Positions 1 to 10,062 of a stretch of DNA of 64,000 nucleotides are shown here, piece by piece. Under the pieces are notes generated by a model that saw only the letters and a list, made by a program, of their open reading frames with translations, ran no database searches and had not been told where the DNA came from. Origin of the DNA: Taenia hydatigena (lineage: Eukaryota > Platyhelminthes > Cestoda > Cyclophyllidea > Taeniidae); the NCBI GenBank assembly GCA_036345935.2, contig JADWOT020000001.1:2593258-2657257 (forward strand), in the 5' to 3' direction. Numbering within the stretch: position 1 is the first letter of the stretch; each line of letters starts with the position of its first letter. The translations under genes and the position numbers were made by a program.

Positions 1-290
1 ACCCATAAAATCAATGGCGGAGGGCTGATGGGTTAGCAGTAGACTTATATTGACCAGTCAGTTATAAGGGTCACATCAAGCCAATTTGATGCCTGCAACG
101 TCATTGAAATGGGAAATCCAAAGTGCGAATCCAGTGGGGGGCGAATCGAAGAGAGCAGTGAAGGCGTACGTCGTTCGGTTTCGAATCCTTCGTTCATCAG
201 TATATTCGCATGACCACCACCGTTCGGACAGTCATGTGCTGCCTTCATTGTCTGTTTATACAATCCTCTGTTTTATAGAACCTCAAAAAT
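1..290 (+). repeat. Edge copy of the acidic-gene upstream duplicon
   Basis: This stretch is a diverged copy of 58040-58390 and of 37275-37620. Shared pieces include the phrase around 'agcagtagactta', the phrase 'aaatgggaaatccaaa' and the order of the flanking blocks. In the other two copies a galactokinase first-motif exon lies about 1 kb upstream, so the window edge cuts through a duplicon. No gene of its own is supported. Open frames here are out-of-frame noise. Confidence 0.6.
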
Positions 291-299
291 TCACCTCTT

Positions 300-480
300 C
301 ATGCGTCCATCCATCCATTTATTCAGCCGTCAACTTTCTCATCATTCCACCCATCCACCAATTCCCCTCTTCTTCCAACCATTTATCCACACCACCATCC
401 TTCCACCCATCTATTCATCTATCCATCCATCCATCCATCCAGCCACCTCTCCCTCCAACAATTCATTTCTGTTTTCTCCA
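300..480. repeat. CATC-rich low-complexity tract
   Basis: Imperfect CATC/CCATC tetranucleotide repeats. Similar tracts sit upstream of nearly every acidic-peptide gene in the window. They create long spurious open frames rich in Ser-Ile-His-Pro, which should not be annotated as proteins. Confidence 0.85.
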
Positions 481-593
481 CCCAGTTGTCATTTGTTAAT
501 AGGTAAATTGCATTGTTAATGTGCAAACATGCAACTTCATTACGCGTGACGTTTCTCGCCACTTTAACCAACTCTTGACATCTTCTTGTGCAA

Positions 594-624
594 TGGGTCA
601 AGGCCAATCCAACCTTCTATATAT
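594..624 (+). promoter_or_regulatory. Promoter of acidic-peptide gene 1 (GGTCAAGGC box and TATA box)
   Basis: The sequence GGGTCAAGGCCA (594-605) is followed by TATATAT at 618-624, and the start codon lies 45 bp later. The same pair is found before the paralogous genes. TCAAGGCCA fits the known FTZ-F1/SF-1 type half-site consensus YCAAGGYCR; binding is inference. The transcript leader is conserved between copies (gcagcaaattggaaggc). Confidence 0.6.
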
Positions 625-668
625 GATGCAGCAAATTGGAAGGCATCATCATCAACCGAAGACCAGAC

Positions 669-938
669 ATGAAGTCGCCGTACACAATCATCGCTCTCTT
701 CATCGTCATGCTTGCTGTGGCATGGGTCAACGCTGGACTCAATCTTAACCTCACTACCAAAGATTCGGAGGAATGGGTGAGGGAAGCGGATGGAGATAAA
801 GACGAGGAGGATTACGGGGCGGGTTATGATGAATACGATTACAATGATGGCGACTATGATGTCTTTATAGTGGATTCAGATAATGAAGATGACGAACAGG
901 AGGATGATAGCTGCAGCGAGTTATTAGAAAAAGATTAG
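669..938 (+). CDS. Small secreted acidic protein, copy 1
   Basis: The product is 89 residues with no recognised domain. Residues 1-22 form a signal peptide (MKSPYTIIALFIVMLAVAWV, then NAG). The mature part is dominated by Asp, Glu and Tyr, with runs such as DEYDYNDGDYD, and ends CSELLEKD. I chose the ATG at 669, not the in-frame ATG at 636, because the stretch 636-668 is a conserved 5' leader in all paralogues and the signal peptide starts at 669. It is a single exon. It has a single Cys, so no internal disulphide. Its role is unknown; Ca2+ or mineral binding is only a guess from composition. It is more diverged than the other copies: the usual ARP(D/N)P after the signal peptide is replaced. 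Confidence 0.72.
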   Translation: MKSPYTIIALFIVMLAVAWVNAGLNLNLTTKDSEEWVREADGDKDEEDYGAGYDEYDYNDGDYDVFIVDSDNEDDEQEDDSCSELLEKD

Positions 939-1896
939 GACAACCTAACGGAATCCGTGTTGGGTCACATAGCCGCTTGAATTGTCGCGATAACTTCTCT
1001 CCAAGTAATAGAGCATGTGACAAAATGCTTTTCATTTCAACAAGGTTGGGTGGTTGGGATGTGTTGGGAAGGGAGATTGGTGATGTGGAAGGCGTGAGTA
1101 TTGGAGAGCACCTTCGAGGTAGGCAATGGTAGGAGGTGTGGGATGTTGTCTAGAAACATGCATTGGAGCTGATGTTAGTGCGTGGATCGATGCCGCATCC
1201 ATCGCGGATGCGTTAATTTGTCTATCAATCTTGCATCCGTACATAATCACCCACACACACATCCAAACATGCATATTAGCCCGACCCGACCCGATCCGAC
1301 CAGAGTCATTAACTCCATTCATTTTCCCACACAGGCATTCATCCTGTACGCAACCAATGTCCCTCTCTCTGAGTGTTCTTCAATCTCTTTATTCATTCAT
1401 TCATCCATTTCCCTGTCCATCCCTCTTCCAGTACAAACCATTGATTTACCTACCCACGTCTCTCCCGTGTCCATTCCTCCACTCACCTTTTAATCCATCC
1501 ATCCATCTAGCTCTGCATTTCCATATTCACTTCTTTTTCTTTCATCCATTTATCCATCCACACATCGTTGTGCAGGCTACAAAATTTAAAATCCACCTCC
1601 TTCTGTGGAGTGCTGCTGAGGCACCACGAGTTCACATAAGCTAATTTGGGTGGAGAATACTCGCAGACAACCTCGAACAGTAACTGCATTGAATGTGGTT
1701 GATGTGGAATGGCAAAATGGTCTGGTGAACCCTGTTAGGTTTCCAGTCTTTCCTAACCCTCTCTCTATAGGCTAAGCGCGTTTAAAGTCAAGTCGCCTCT
1801 TTTGATAAAGAGATACAAAGACGAAACAATCGAATCTCTCCTCCTCACTTTCCTTCACTCCTCCGCATACAACGCCATTTCTTTTTTACTTATATT
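939..1896. other. 3' flank of gene 1: GT-rich then CATC-rich, no gene seen
   Basis: After the stop codon come a conserved 3' flank (block ending 'gagcatgtgacaaaatg'), a GGTTGGG/GGAAGGGA-rich stretch, and from about 1240 a CA- and CATC-rich tract. The same order follows the paralogue at 41536-41823. I see no credible gene; long frames here are low complexity. Confidence 0.6.
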
Positions 1897-1989
1897 TTGT
1901 TTAGTTCAATGCACTGTTGCCCTCACCTGAAACCATTGGCCGTAACATTTCTGCACCATTTCACCAAATGGGACATCTTCTCCCACCCT

Positions 1990-2287
1990 CGGTCAAGGCC
2001 AATTGTGCGTGCACATGATGCAGCAAATAAGAACGTTTTTCATCTCAAGTGCAAGGATGATGAATTAGTGCACCTTTAGCACACTCTCCATCGTCGTGTG
2101 TGTTGTTTTGATCAGGACTGTGCCTAATCCAACTCTCACTGCCAAGGCTGCATTGAAAAGAGGAAGTAAAGGCGACGCTGGGATGGAACGCATTTCTCCA
2201 ATGAAGAAGTGTGGGACGGGATGGGTGAAGATGAAAAGGGCAAGCAGGAGGAGGACCGAGACGTGTACACGTGTGTGTGTGGAGTAG
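1990..2287 (+). pseudogene. Decayed acidic-peptide gene (relic)
   Basis: A degraded paralogue can be traced from the promoter box (ggtcaaggccaattg near 1991) through the leader (atgcagcaaataag) to a hydrophobic segment and the family motif after the signal peptide, here PNPTLTAKAALK (compare PDPTLTATDLKK in the copy at 41536). The start codon and TATA box are gone. Downstream of about 2165 the frame that stays open is basic, whereas the neighbouring frame would read acidic (GEDEKGKQEEDRD), so it carries a frameshift of the same kind as seen at 52872-53210. Confidence 0.6.
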
Positions 2288-2295
2288 ATTGATAA

Positions 2296-2890
2296 GGTGA
2301 TAGGTTTGAAGAAGTTCTCATCCAAGGATGTGGACGACACAATGTATCGTCAGCGAATGGTGGCTGAACAGTGGCTGACATGTGCCCTTAACAAAGACCC
2401 GTTTGTCCTCCTGACTGGGTGGGGAATAATGTGCGCGTCTGTACTTCTAGTTACCCTAAACTTCTTCTGTCCTTCGCACTTTGATCCAGTTACAATTAAA
2501 CTAACTCTCCTACTTAAACACGATTGTAAAGTACTTTTTAATATTCTTCCAGTTGGTTCGGCTGCAATAAATCCTTAACTAAATTTAAGAGGAAGGGCGG
2601 TCTTTGCCTCCTCTTAGGTACACTTAGGATCACATTTTTTGTCTCGGCTTCCCTTCGACTAGCTTTGGTATGAGAAGATTGCATGTTCTTAGATATCTTC
2701 ATTGTGTTGGACGAAACGGTATTATGGTGGCGTATTATAATGTGTTTGCATGTGGGACTGCTCGTCCAGATATGAATTAAAAACTGGTCCCTCCGCCTCT
2801 CGCTTACAAGGGACATATAAACAGACAGAAGCGGCACATATGTCCCTCGTCTTTTGAGCAGCTTATCCTGTGCTATCCTCGTAAGTTACC
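2296..2890. other. No gene recognised
   Basis: Mixed sequence. One 93-codon open frame on the plus strand (2297-2578) resembles nothing I know and has no promoter context. Its end (about 2550-2580, 'ttggttcggctgcaataaa') is similar to 3452-3473 ('ttggttcgactgtaatgaa'), so short direct repeats flank the retroelement remnant between them. Confidence 0.4.
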
Positions 2891-2899
2891 TCCAAATAT

Positions 2900-3397
2900 G
2901 CCTTAACATGGTAATCTTTCCTTTACAACCGCGTAGACCCCAATTTCGCAATCGACCAGTCTTGCTGTGGTGGGTGGTTATCGGCTGGCTGCGGGGTCGT
3001 GCGTTACGAACGAGGTAGTTCGTGAGTGAGAGAACGTGCACTACTCGGAGGGGATGTTTGCAGCAAGCGTGGTAGAAAATACGGTAAGTTCCGTGTGGGA
3101 GAATCAGTCTGTAATTTGGGCGAGATCTCCTTCACTGTAGGCGTTCTTTCCACGGTGTCTGTCGTCGCATTTCTTCTGCCTGCTATAAGACATTTGTAAG
3201 TGCTGTTGTGCAATGTTAAACGTCTTTATTATGTCTGCTATCAGATGCAGACTATATTCTGGCGCAATGTCGGTTTTTACTTCCTTGTTTCGAAGAAGGC
3301 TATCGAAGGCGACTCGCACTTCACGACCTGCAAGCATCCTGAACTGTGAAACACCAGTTGATGTGCCGACTGTATCCCTGTATGCTAGATGCTTCAA
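2900..3397 (-). mobile_element. Ty3/Gypsy retrotransposon remnant (integrase C-terminal region)
   Basis: The minus-strand frame 3104-3397 reads like the end of a chromovirus/gypsy-type integrase: AYRDTVGTSTG and FRMLAGREVRV match the usual AYN.S.HSSTG..P..L..GRE signature, and RQKKCDDRHRG...YSEGDL matches the RQK..YD.......GDLV motif. After a frameshift near 3110 the similarity continues (LPHGTYRIFYHACCKHPLRV, then NYLVRNA), like the G-P-F/Y region (P.G...KF...W.GP..V..V.....Y.V). No reverse transcriptase, RNase H, LTR or complete frame is visible. It is a dead fragment. Family placement is from motif recognition only. Confidence 0.75.
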
Positions 3398-3399
3398 AA

Positions 3400-3756
3400 A
3401 ACATTTCCTCTTCTAGTTGAACGCATTTATGAAATGGCTTCCGATGTGCTCCTATTTGGTTCGACTGTAATGAAGTTCCAACTATAATAAAGAGGGATGG
3501 AGGTAGTCGGCATGTCTTAAGCAGACCTACGAGTGTTGGTTAGAGCAATGGAAGGGATGTAAGAGACAAATCTTGGCAATCTGGATTCGTTGCTATATCC
3601 TGCATTTCTTCATCCCTCTATCATGCCCTATCTGCCCACCAATCTATCCATTCAAGCATTCCTCTATGTGTGGTGCATTCGTGTTCTTTCATGAACGCGC
3701 TACTCACCCCCAGTGCGCTAGTGGTTCTTTAACCGGAACAATCTGCTCTCACCACC
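3400..3756. other. 5' flank of gene 2, partly CATC-rich; no gene
   Basis: Contains a CATC-type tract around 3600-3665. From about 3727 begins the proximal promoter shared with gene 3 (accggaacaatctgctctc versus accggagtaatctgctctc at 5311-5329). Confidence 0.6.
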
Positions 3757-3783
3757 GGTCAAGGCCTCCATCGACTATATAAG
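3757..3783 (+). promoter_or_regulatory. Promoter of acidic-peptide gene 2
   Basis: GGTCAAGGCC at 3757-3766 and TATATAAG at 3776-3783, with the ATG 40 bp downstream at 3823. Only 9 bp separate box and TATA, less than in copies 1 and 5. Confidence 0.65.
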
Positions 3784-3822
3784 ATTAAAGATTGTACAAC
3801 CTCTTATATCGCAGGTGTAGAA

Positions 3823-4362
3823 ATGAAGGCACTGAACTTCTTCGTCCTACTCTCGTCTGTTTTTGTGATTGGGTTTGCAGTTTGGTCTGATGCTAGACCC
3901 AATGACCGCCGGAAAGAAGTGAGCAGCTCTCCACATATCACCGGCAACATTAACTTGAACATGGAAGGTGATGGAAGCATTCGAAAGCACATCGACTGCT
4001 TCATCAAAAACAGTGACGATGAAGAGGGAAGCAAAAAATTAGGTTCTGGTTACAAGCAAGAGGAAGGAGAAGCGGAGGATGAAGAAGACTACGATTATGA
4101 CTATGATGAAGACATTGATGACTACGACAAAGATGATGAAAAATACGAGGAGGACTACAATTCGTACTACGAGGAGGACACAGATAAGCACACACCAATT
4201 TATGAGGAGTGGGGAAGCGATGATATGGTTGGACATAGCCCCATCCAGGGATGTGGAAGAGGGGATAGTGATGAATGCAATAGTGCTGATGGATCGTCAG
4301 TGAAAGGTGGTGATAAAAGCATACAATACTACCCCTATCAAAGGCCAGTCTATCCGGAGTGA
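3823..4362 (+). CDS. Secreted acidic protein, long subtype, copy 2
   Basis: The product is 179 residues. Residues 1-25 form a signal peptide (MKALNFFVLLSSVFVIGFAV then WSDARPND). A short less acidic block (about 26-65, INLNMEGDGSIRKHIDCFIK) is followed by a very acidic Asp/Glu/Tyr block (about 82-125, for example DYDYDYDEDIDDYDKDDEKY). The tail is more neutral, with two Cys (GCGRGDSDEC) and the end YPYQRPVYPE. The ARP motif after the signal peptide and the promoter link it to the short family. An AATAAA lies at 4478-4483. It is a single exon. Its closest relative is the broken gene at 5404-6247. No catalytic domain is seen and the function is unknown. Confidence 0.75.
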   Translation: MKALNFFVLLSSVFVIGFAVWSDARPNDRRKEVSSSPHITGNINLNMEGDGSIRKHIDCFIKNSDDEEGSKKLGSGYKQEEGEAEDEEDYDYDYDEDIDDYDKDDEKYEEDYNSYYEEDTDKHTPIYEEWGSDDMVGHSPIQGCGRGDSDECNSADGSSVKGGDKSIQYYPYQRPVYPE

Positions 4363-4477
4363 GGGAATGAACGGACGGGGTGTGAACTGCCGCAATGATT
4401 AACTCAGTGCTCCAGTTTTCTCTACGCTCAAATTATAATCTTTTAGTAATATGGCTGCTAATGGGTGCTTTTATGCT

Positions 4478-4483
4478 AATAAA
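4478..4483 (+). terminator. Probable poly(A) signal of gene 2
   Basis: AATAAA 116 bp after the stop codon of gene 2. The equivalent block of gene 3 has 'gtgctaataaatgt' at 6270-6283, so the signal is conserved in position between the two. Confidence 0.55.
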
Positions 4484-5330
4484 TGTCCCATATTCTCATT
4501 TAAACAAAGAATTACGCAAAAAGGCATTCATCGTGCATAATTGGTTGGGCATTTGAAGTGGGGAAGTAGCACTGTTGTGGGCGGAGGTAGGAGGTGACGA
4601 GTGTTGCATGGAGTAATGAGGTGGTGCGGAAGACATTCCGTGGTAATTTGCATCCACTGTTGGATTTGGTGTCCACTCATTCACCTAGTCACTGATCCAC
4701 CTATTCATTTATCCACTCATTTACACTTGACCATCCATCCGTGATGCTATCGTTCCATTCCTTACGCATTCACCCTATTTCCAAACTCGTATTCCTCCAT
4801 CAATCCACCTATTCGCCCATCCATCCATCCATCCGTCCATCTATCCAGTCCTTGATACAATTGGTCGTCTTTTTGCCTTTGTGCCTCTTCGTCTAAGCAC
4901 ATCTGCATTGAGCAGAAGGCAGATGTCCCTTCCAATATCGCTGGCAGCATTAACTCCATAGGTGATGAGGCGGAAAAGGAGGATGGACAGGCCTTTATAC
5001 ATCTCATTATCCACACACCCTCCTCCCTTCCCCCAACCATGTATCCATCCTTACCCCTCTCCCATCAACTTGTTTATCCCTATTCTAACCACCCCTCCAC
5101 CCATCCATCCAATCATCCATTTCCTCTCCATCTTGTACTCTGCTATTAATTCATCGTTTAACTTGAATTATCCATCCAAGCCTTCTTCCACGCATCCACT
5201 ACCCCAATTCTGAAGCCACATGTTATGCAGTTATGTCCTTTTCTTCACATTCCATGCACCATTGCATGGGGCCAAATCAACGGTCATTAAAGTTCACTGG
5301 TGTTTTGTCGACCGGAGTAATCTGCTCTCC
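4484..5330. repeat. CATC-rich intergenic region
   Basis: Imperfect CATC repeats at about 4700-4860 and 5030-5200 surround a small gene relic at 4915-4990. The rest is unremarkable. Confidence 0.6.
4915..4990 (+). pseudogene. Fragment of a long-subtype acidic-peptide gene
   Basis: In frame it reads KADVPSNIAGSINSIGDEAE, which aligns with the block after the signal peptide of gene 2 (KEVSSSPHITGNINLNMEGD) in order and spacing. Signal peptide, start codon and acidic tail are absent. It is a short relic, so confidence is moderate at best. Confidence 0.4.
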
Positions 5331-5335
5331 CCATT

Positions 5336-5364
5336 GGTCAAGGCCTCCATCACCTATGTATAAG
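5336..5364 (+). promoter_or_regulatory. Promoter of acidic-peptide gene 3
   Basis: GGTCAAGGCC at 5336-5345, then a weakened TATA (tatgtataag, 5355-5364). The start codon is at 5404. It is closely related to the promoter at 3757-3783. Confidence 0.5.
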
Positions 5365-5403
5365 ATTGAAGAATAAACAATACCTTCCATAGAAAGCGCG
5401 AGA

Positions 5404-6247
5404 ATGAAGAGTTTGCACTTGCTTTGCTGTATCACTCTCGACGTGGTGGATTGTACCTTGTGGGCCGACGCTAGGCACAGTGAACCCCGCAAAGAAGTGG
5501 ACGACCCGCTACATGACTTCCAAAATTCACGTTTGGAGAAGTCGGTGCAAGAACAACGTGAGCCACCATTTAGCACTAATGAAATCAACTTAGATATGGC
5601 GGAAGATGAAGGTATTCACAAGGACATGGTGTGTTTTATCAAGGATAGTGATAGGGAAGGGGAGATGAGAACGGAAGAATGCAAAATAGAGGGAGAGAGG
5701 GAGGGTGAATATAACGAAGAAGGAAAAGAGAGGGACAGAAATAAAGACGATTTCTACAGTAGAGGTAAAGACGAAGAGAAGAGAGATGGATACAGTGAAG
5801 AAGGAGAGAAGAAGAAGATTTGGATATATCTATATATGAATAGGGATCATCGTGGTTAGAAGATCATGGTGATAGAAATGTTGGCGAGATTACCAGGTAT
5901 GGAAATGGGGACGAAGAGAAGATGGAGGACGATGGAGACCATAAGGAGTGGGAAGGGGAAGATGAGCAGTGGGGGAGGAAGAAGAAGAAGAAGAAGACTC
6001 GGACATATCCACACCTGGATATGAATCGTTGTGGCCAGAGCAGTTTGAAGATAGATTTCTTAAGAAGAACGGTGAATACGGGTATCAGGGACATGAGGGA
6101 GGTTCATTTGATGGTCACGAGTCAATTCCCGCTGTGCGGAGTGATGATGGTGATGAAATGCTGGGAGGTAATCTCCATCAGGGATGCATAAGGGGAGAGG
6201 ACGGTGTATGCAGAAGACGCGACATATCTTGTGGGTTGCATAAATAA
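5404..6247 (+). pseudogene. Secreted acidic protein, long subtype, copy 3 (frameshifted)
   Basis: The first frame (5404-5859, 151 codons) starts MKSLHLLCCI and continues through WADARHSEPRKEVDDPLH, INLDMAEDEGIHKDMVCFIK and a Glu/Lys/Arg-rich block, clearly parallel to gene 2. The hydrophobic core of the signal peptide is interrupted by Asp residues and looks weak. After about 5800 the similarity moves to other frames: an acidic stretch with an internal TAG, then 5969-6247 (EEEEEEEDSDISTPGYE, and later NLHQGCIRGEDGVC, parallel to SPIQGCGRGDSDEC of gene 2). At least two frame changes are needed, so the gene is probably dead. The stop of the last frame is overlapped by AATAAA at 6243, with another at 6275. 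Confidence 0.65.
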
Positions 6248-6319
6248 ACATGGGTGGCGAGACATGGCAGTGCTAATAAATGTAAACTGAGTGAAATGAT
6301 AAGATGCACGACTCGGTTC

Positions 6320-6900
6320 TGAATGAAGTGCTTCTTTACTTTAATGGTTAATTCCCTCAAACCACATTTGCAGTTTCTTTTGCTCCAGCACAGTAAATCT
6401 CACGCCACTCTGAAGCACAAATTTTACATTCCAAAGCTACTACATTTCCAGCCCCAACGCCAATCACTTGACAATGCGCCTTGTTCTTCGCCGTCTCACA
6501 CATCAACTTTGATGACCATCAAGTCACATCAGTTTTGCAGCATAGCCTACAGCTCTCTCACCGCGGCAGCTCTTTGATTTACAAATGCTTTGAAGAACCG
6601 CCTACTGTACGTCGGCCTCTTCTCCCAAATGACTTTTGTCAACCAACCTCACCATCCTGAACCAAAGGATTTATTGCCACCAATTCATTTCATCATGATT
6701 TTATTCTAGATTACTGGCATGCTGCACGGATTGGATTTTATTATGTTTTATTGGTGTCGGTGCATGTGTCTTTGAGACTAACATTCGACTGGGTGGTCAG
6801 CAGGCGCATTGAGTAGGAGATGATCGAGCTATGATTGTCAGCCACCATTCGACTGACTTTTAAATGGCACCCAAATGCTGAGGTGTATTAAGCGAACGGT
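6320..6900 (+). repeat. Dispersed module R1, copy 1
   Basis: The same module occurs at 17386-17960 (plus) and, inverted, at about 18940-19420, 35040-35545, 51395-51930, 56235-56452 (partial) and 62800-63385. Diagnostic stretches in this strand are 'aactttgatgaccatcaagtcac', 'gctttgaagaaccgcctac' and 'aaatggcacccaaatgctgag'. No frame is conserved between copies and no terminal repeats are evident. It may be an uncharacterised non-autonomous element or simply part of the duplicated locus. Confidence 0.6.
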
Positions 6901-7640
6901 AAATTGAAATTTGCCTGTAGGATTGCTAGACTACTTGGGATGAAGTTTAGGCTAAACGTTTGGTTAAGAAGCACAGATTTGAGCGGCTCAGTCGTCTTGT
7001 GGGCTCCTCGCTATGCTGCGAATGTGGTTAGGGTAGTGCAGTGTGAGCGAGTGAGCGAGCGACCTCCTCCATCTCTGTGTTGCAAATTCCACTCAACAGC
7101 TTGACTATGAGGTGGTGGATATAGTCTTCTAGTTCTTCTGAAAGGCAGTGAAATGGACTATTTTATGCTGCATTGCAGCAGCGTCCATGACCTTCTTGAT
7201 GACGACTGCAGACGCAACACTCCATCGCTCCCTATCTCTGCATTGTTGTACTTTCCACTCGGTGCCTTTTCTATTGTATCTTCACCGAGTGAGCTGACCT
7301 CTGCGCCGTGTCGGTAGTGCCGACCCCTTCCCCATCTTGATTATATCTATATTCTACCAGAGTATTATGTCATGCATCGTCTTGAGGAAATCTTGCGTTC
7401 TCGAACCCAATCTCGAAGAACCTTAGCCGCGCGAAGCAAGTGTAAATGCTACGAATGAAGTAGCCATTTGCAACCCATAACAGATGGGCCAAAAGTGGCG
7501 TCGATTATCGCCAAACACCTCAGCGCCATATTCTGTTGAACAGCCATTAATGGTGGAAACGACACTAGTCATAAAACACCTTAATAGTTTCCGCACGCAT
7601 TTCATTTACCATACCCTTGCAGAGACATCGATGCCGTAAA
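6901..7640 (+). other. Module shared with the palindrome spacer, no gene
   Basis: Blocks here are diverged copies of 18050-18760: 'gtggatatagtcttctagttcttct' (18260-18290), the 'gcattgttgtactttcc' block (18440-18490) and 'acagatgggcc' with flanks (7480-7530 versus 18680-18710 and 39715-39740). In the copies at 18640-18939 and 39690-39980 this leads directly into a minus-strand SET-domain fragment, but here that fragment is missing. Confidence 0.5.
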
Positions 7641-8560
7641 CTGGCACTTTGCTCCACCACCAAGGAACCATCTAACATCCCATCTGCCACCTATGTTTAT
7701 GCCAGTGTTTTTCTCCCTAGCTATGAACACACGTGATGACTGACACAAATCCTCGTCCTCCCAACCTACCTCCCAATCGCAACGAGACTCCGCATCCAGG
7801 TGAATTGGCAGTGGGCATCACTGACATTACAAATGTGTGCATCCTTATTTGCATACAAATCCATTGCTTACGTGGTTAGTTCGTGGGTGTGTTCCTTGCA
7901 GGGTTGATTGCGGGGTGATGGCTGATGAGGGAGGGTGAACAGAGCGAGTGTTGGCGAAGTCGATCAAACGAGGAGGGAAGCTATGAGATACATAGGGTCT
8001 GTCGTTCTCGATTTCGATAAGGTGTTAATTTGTGTCTTAGTCGTTGTTCTTTCTTTGGCTCGACCGATCTCCATATCATTCTCGTAGATCGTTTTTCTGC
8101 TCCATGTTCAGTTTTACATGCGTTTTCAGCCGCAGTATTATGCTTTTTCGACTTCATAGCAGTCAAGAGGTGCTGCAGTTGTAAAATGAAGACCCCGGAT
8201 AGTGTATGCAACATAGAGCTCGTCAAGATCGCACTTTCTTCAGCATCAATAATGTGAGATTCACATCTCCTCCAACTTAACTTGCAATACATGAGACGGG
8301 AGGCTCGCGTCCATCTGGTTTGTGTTGACAAAAAACCACAGGTCTTGTGCACTGCAAGATTCACAAATCTTTATTTACCACAAATCTTGTGCACTCCGAT
8401 GTAACGACGGCGTCGGAAAGGTATTACTTTAGCTCTCCGAGGTCCCTCTGTAAACGAACAAAGAGACAATTCTAATGCACAAAATAGACTTTCGACTTAG
8501 AGCAGACCTTAGAGCTACTTCCATGGCATGGTGGCCAACACCTGAACCAAAGCACGAAAC
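7641..8560. other. No gene recognised
   Basis: A 127-codon minus-strand frame (7981-8364) is open but resembles nothing I know and has no signal peptide, promoter or paralogue in the window, so I do not call it. Confidence 0.4.
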
Positions 8561-8564
8561 TGCT

Positions 8565-9975
8565 CTTTACCAAGTCTCGAAGTTAAACCACCAACTTATT
8601 ATGAGTACACTGTATTACTTTGTTTTTTCGACTGCCGGTTTCGGTCAGGGTCACAGAGGCGGCCATATTGTTCCAGTTGCGTAGGCTGGCCTCCGGGCCG
8701 TGCCAGCAGCGCATTTCCTTCTGTCTGTTGTACATATATTCTACACTAGTATTCTGCCTTCTTTTGTTTTCAAGGGAGCCTTGGGACGCCAAATGCACCG
8801 TTCCAAGAACTCATCTTTTACATCGAATGGTTTGAGAGCAGAGGGCTGTCGTCCCATAGCTAGAAGGAAAGTTGCCGTAAATCGTTTAGACGCTTTATCT
8901 ACATTGATTCGAATTTGCAACAAAGGTGGTGGAAGGACATTTGCAATATGGTTTTTGAATCCAATGCAATCACTTATTAAGTACAAAACCATGCTTCGAA
9001 TATTTGCTAGTTTTCTTGTCTAGTAAATGTGTATTTCTATCACATAGAAATGCAAGCAAAAATAATTTGAATTTAAAAGCGAATAATGATATTTTCAAAA
9101 ATCTTTAAAAAACGAATCACATTTACTTTTTTGCGCATGTCTTAACGTACAAACTTCACCTGTTGTTTCTCAGTCCCTTTTCTGTGCGCCCAAATCTAAT
9201 TAATGCTGAATCCATGGGCGGAGTGGTAGGCTTGCGACAGTTTTGGAGTAAAATTTTTTAAGTTCTGTTTTCACTCGCATTGCCTAGGGATCCTTGTCGT
9301 TTCTTTGTGGTAATGACTTCATTTTGCCTGTTTGTTCCGATGTTTTGCGTAACTTTTGTGGTTGCATAAATTGACTGTTCAGTAAGGTGAAATCTCGCCC
9401 TTTATGAAAACGATTGTCAGCGCGCCCCGAATGTTGTCTGTTCTAAGACTGTTCCTTTGTAAACGATTCGATATCGCGCTAATTAAGTGCAGAAATTCTC
9501 TGGTAACCTTATTATTGCATCCATTTTAGGTCATTGCACTTGTCACTTTGTACTGTGCTCTATTTTCTCTTTACCGTATTTCCGTACTCGCTTTTATTAT
9601 CCCTTTCCTAATATGCAGTAGGCGCTGGCATCCGGCTGGATGTTTCGCTTCAGCTGATATTTTTTGTTGCAGTATAAAAGGGCATCGTTTTGTTGCTTCT
9701 CTCTGCAGCCTCACATCTAAAAGAAAGCTGATTTCTTAACTGCTCGTGGTTTCTTTTAAGTAATTACTGCAGCGATTTGAAAATCAAGCATATTTTCGCC
9801 GTTTTCTAGTGATACTTCATAGAATTTGTGGTTTTGTGTGGTGTAGCGCTCCTCTCGCCCCCTTGCCCCGTACTTTGTTTCTTGTGGTCTTCAGATATCC
9901 GAGCTTTGCAACCAGTCATCGCGCTGGAAACGATTTTCGTCTCCCTCTAGGTTCGCCTTACAACCCGCAAATGTC
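8565..9975 (+). repeat. Dispersed module R2, copy 1 (5' flank of the SET-domain gene)
   Basis: The head block 8605-8780 (gactgccggtttcggtcagggtcacagaggcggcc) recurs at 10095-10260 and, inverted, at 30157-30330. The later block 9355-9975 recurs at 10655-11240. In the copy starting at 10063 this module runs straight into SET-domain exons, and in the minus-strand copies at 33300-34060, 40500-41200 and 54570-55260 its parts lie just 5' of SET-domain exons. The end (about 9860-9970) is homologous to the pre-SET Cys exon but degraded. So this copy is a truncated SET-gene unit. Confidence 0.6.
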
Positions 9976-10062
9976 CTTTAGAGCTGACCCACCCTGGCGG
10001 AGGTGCAACAGCCAAGACACAAGGTTACCCTCTACCATGACCAAGGTTGCAACTACCAAAGT

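Noticed and set aside
636..668. Upstream in-frame Met giving an N-terminal [11 protein letters not shown] extension in several acidic genes
   Set aside because: The nucleotide block is a conserved leader just after the TATA box. The extension would bury the signal peptide, and the frame is not kept in copies 6, 8 and 9.
7981..8364. 127-codon minus-strand frame
   Set aside because: No motif, signal peptide, promoter or second copy; length alone is not enough here.
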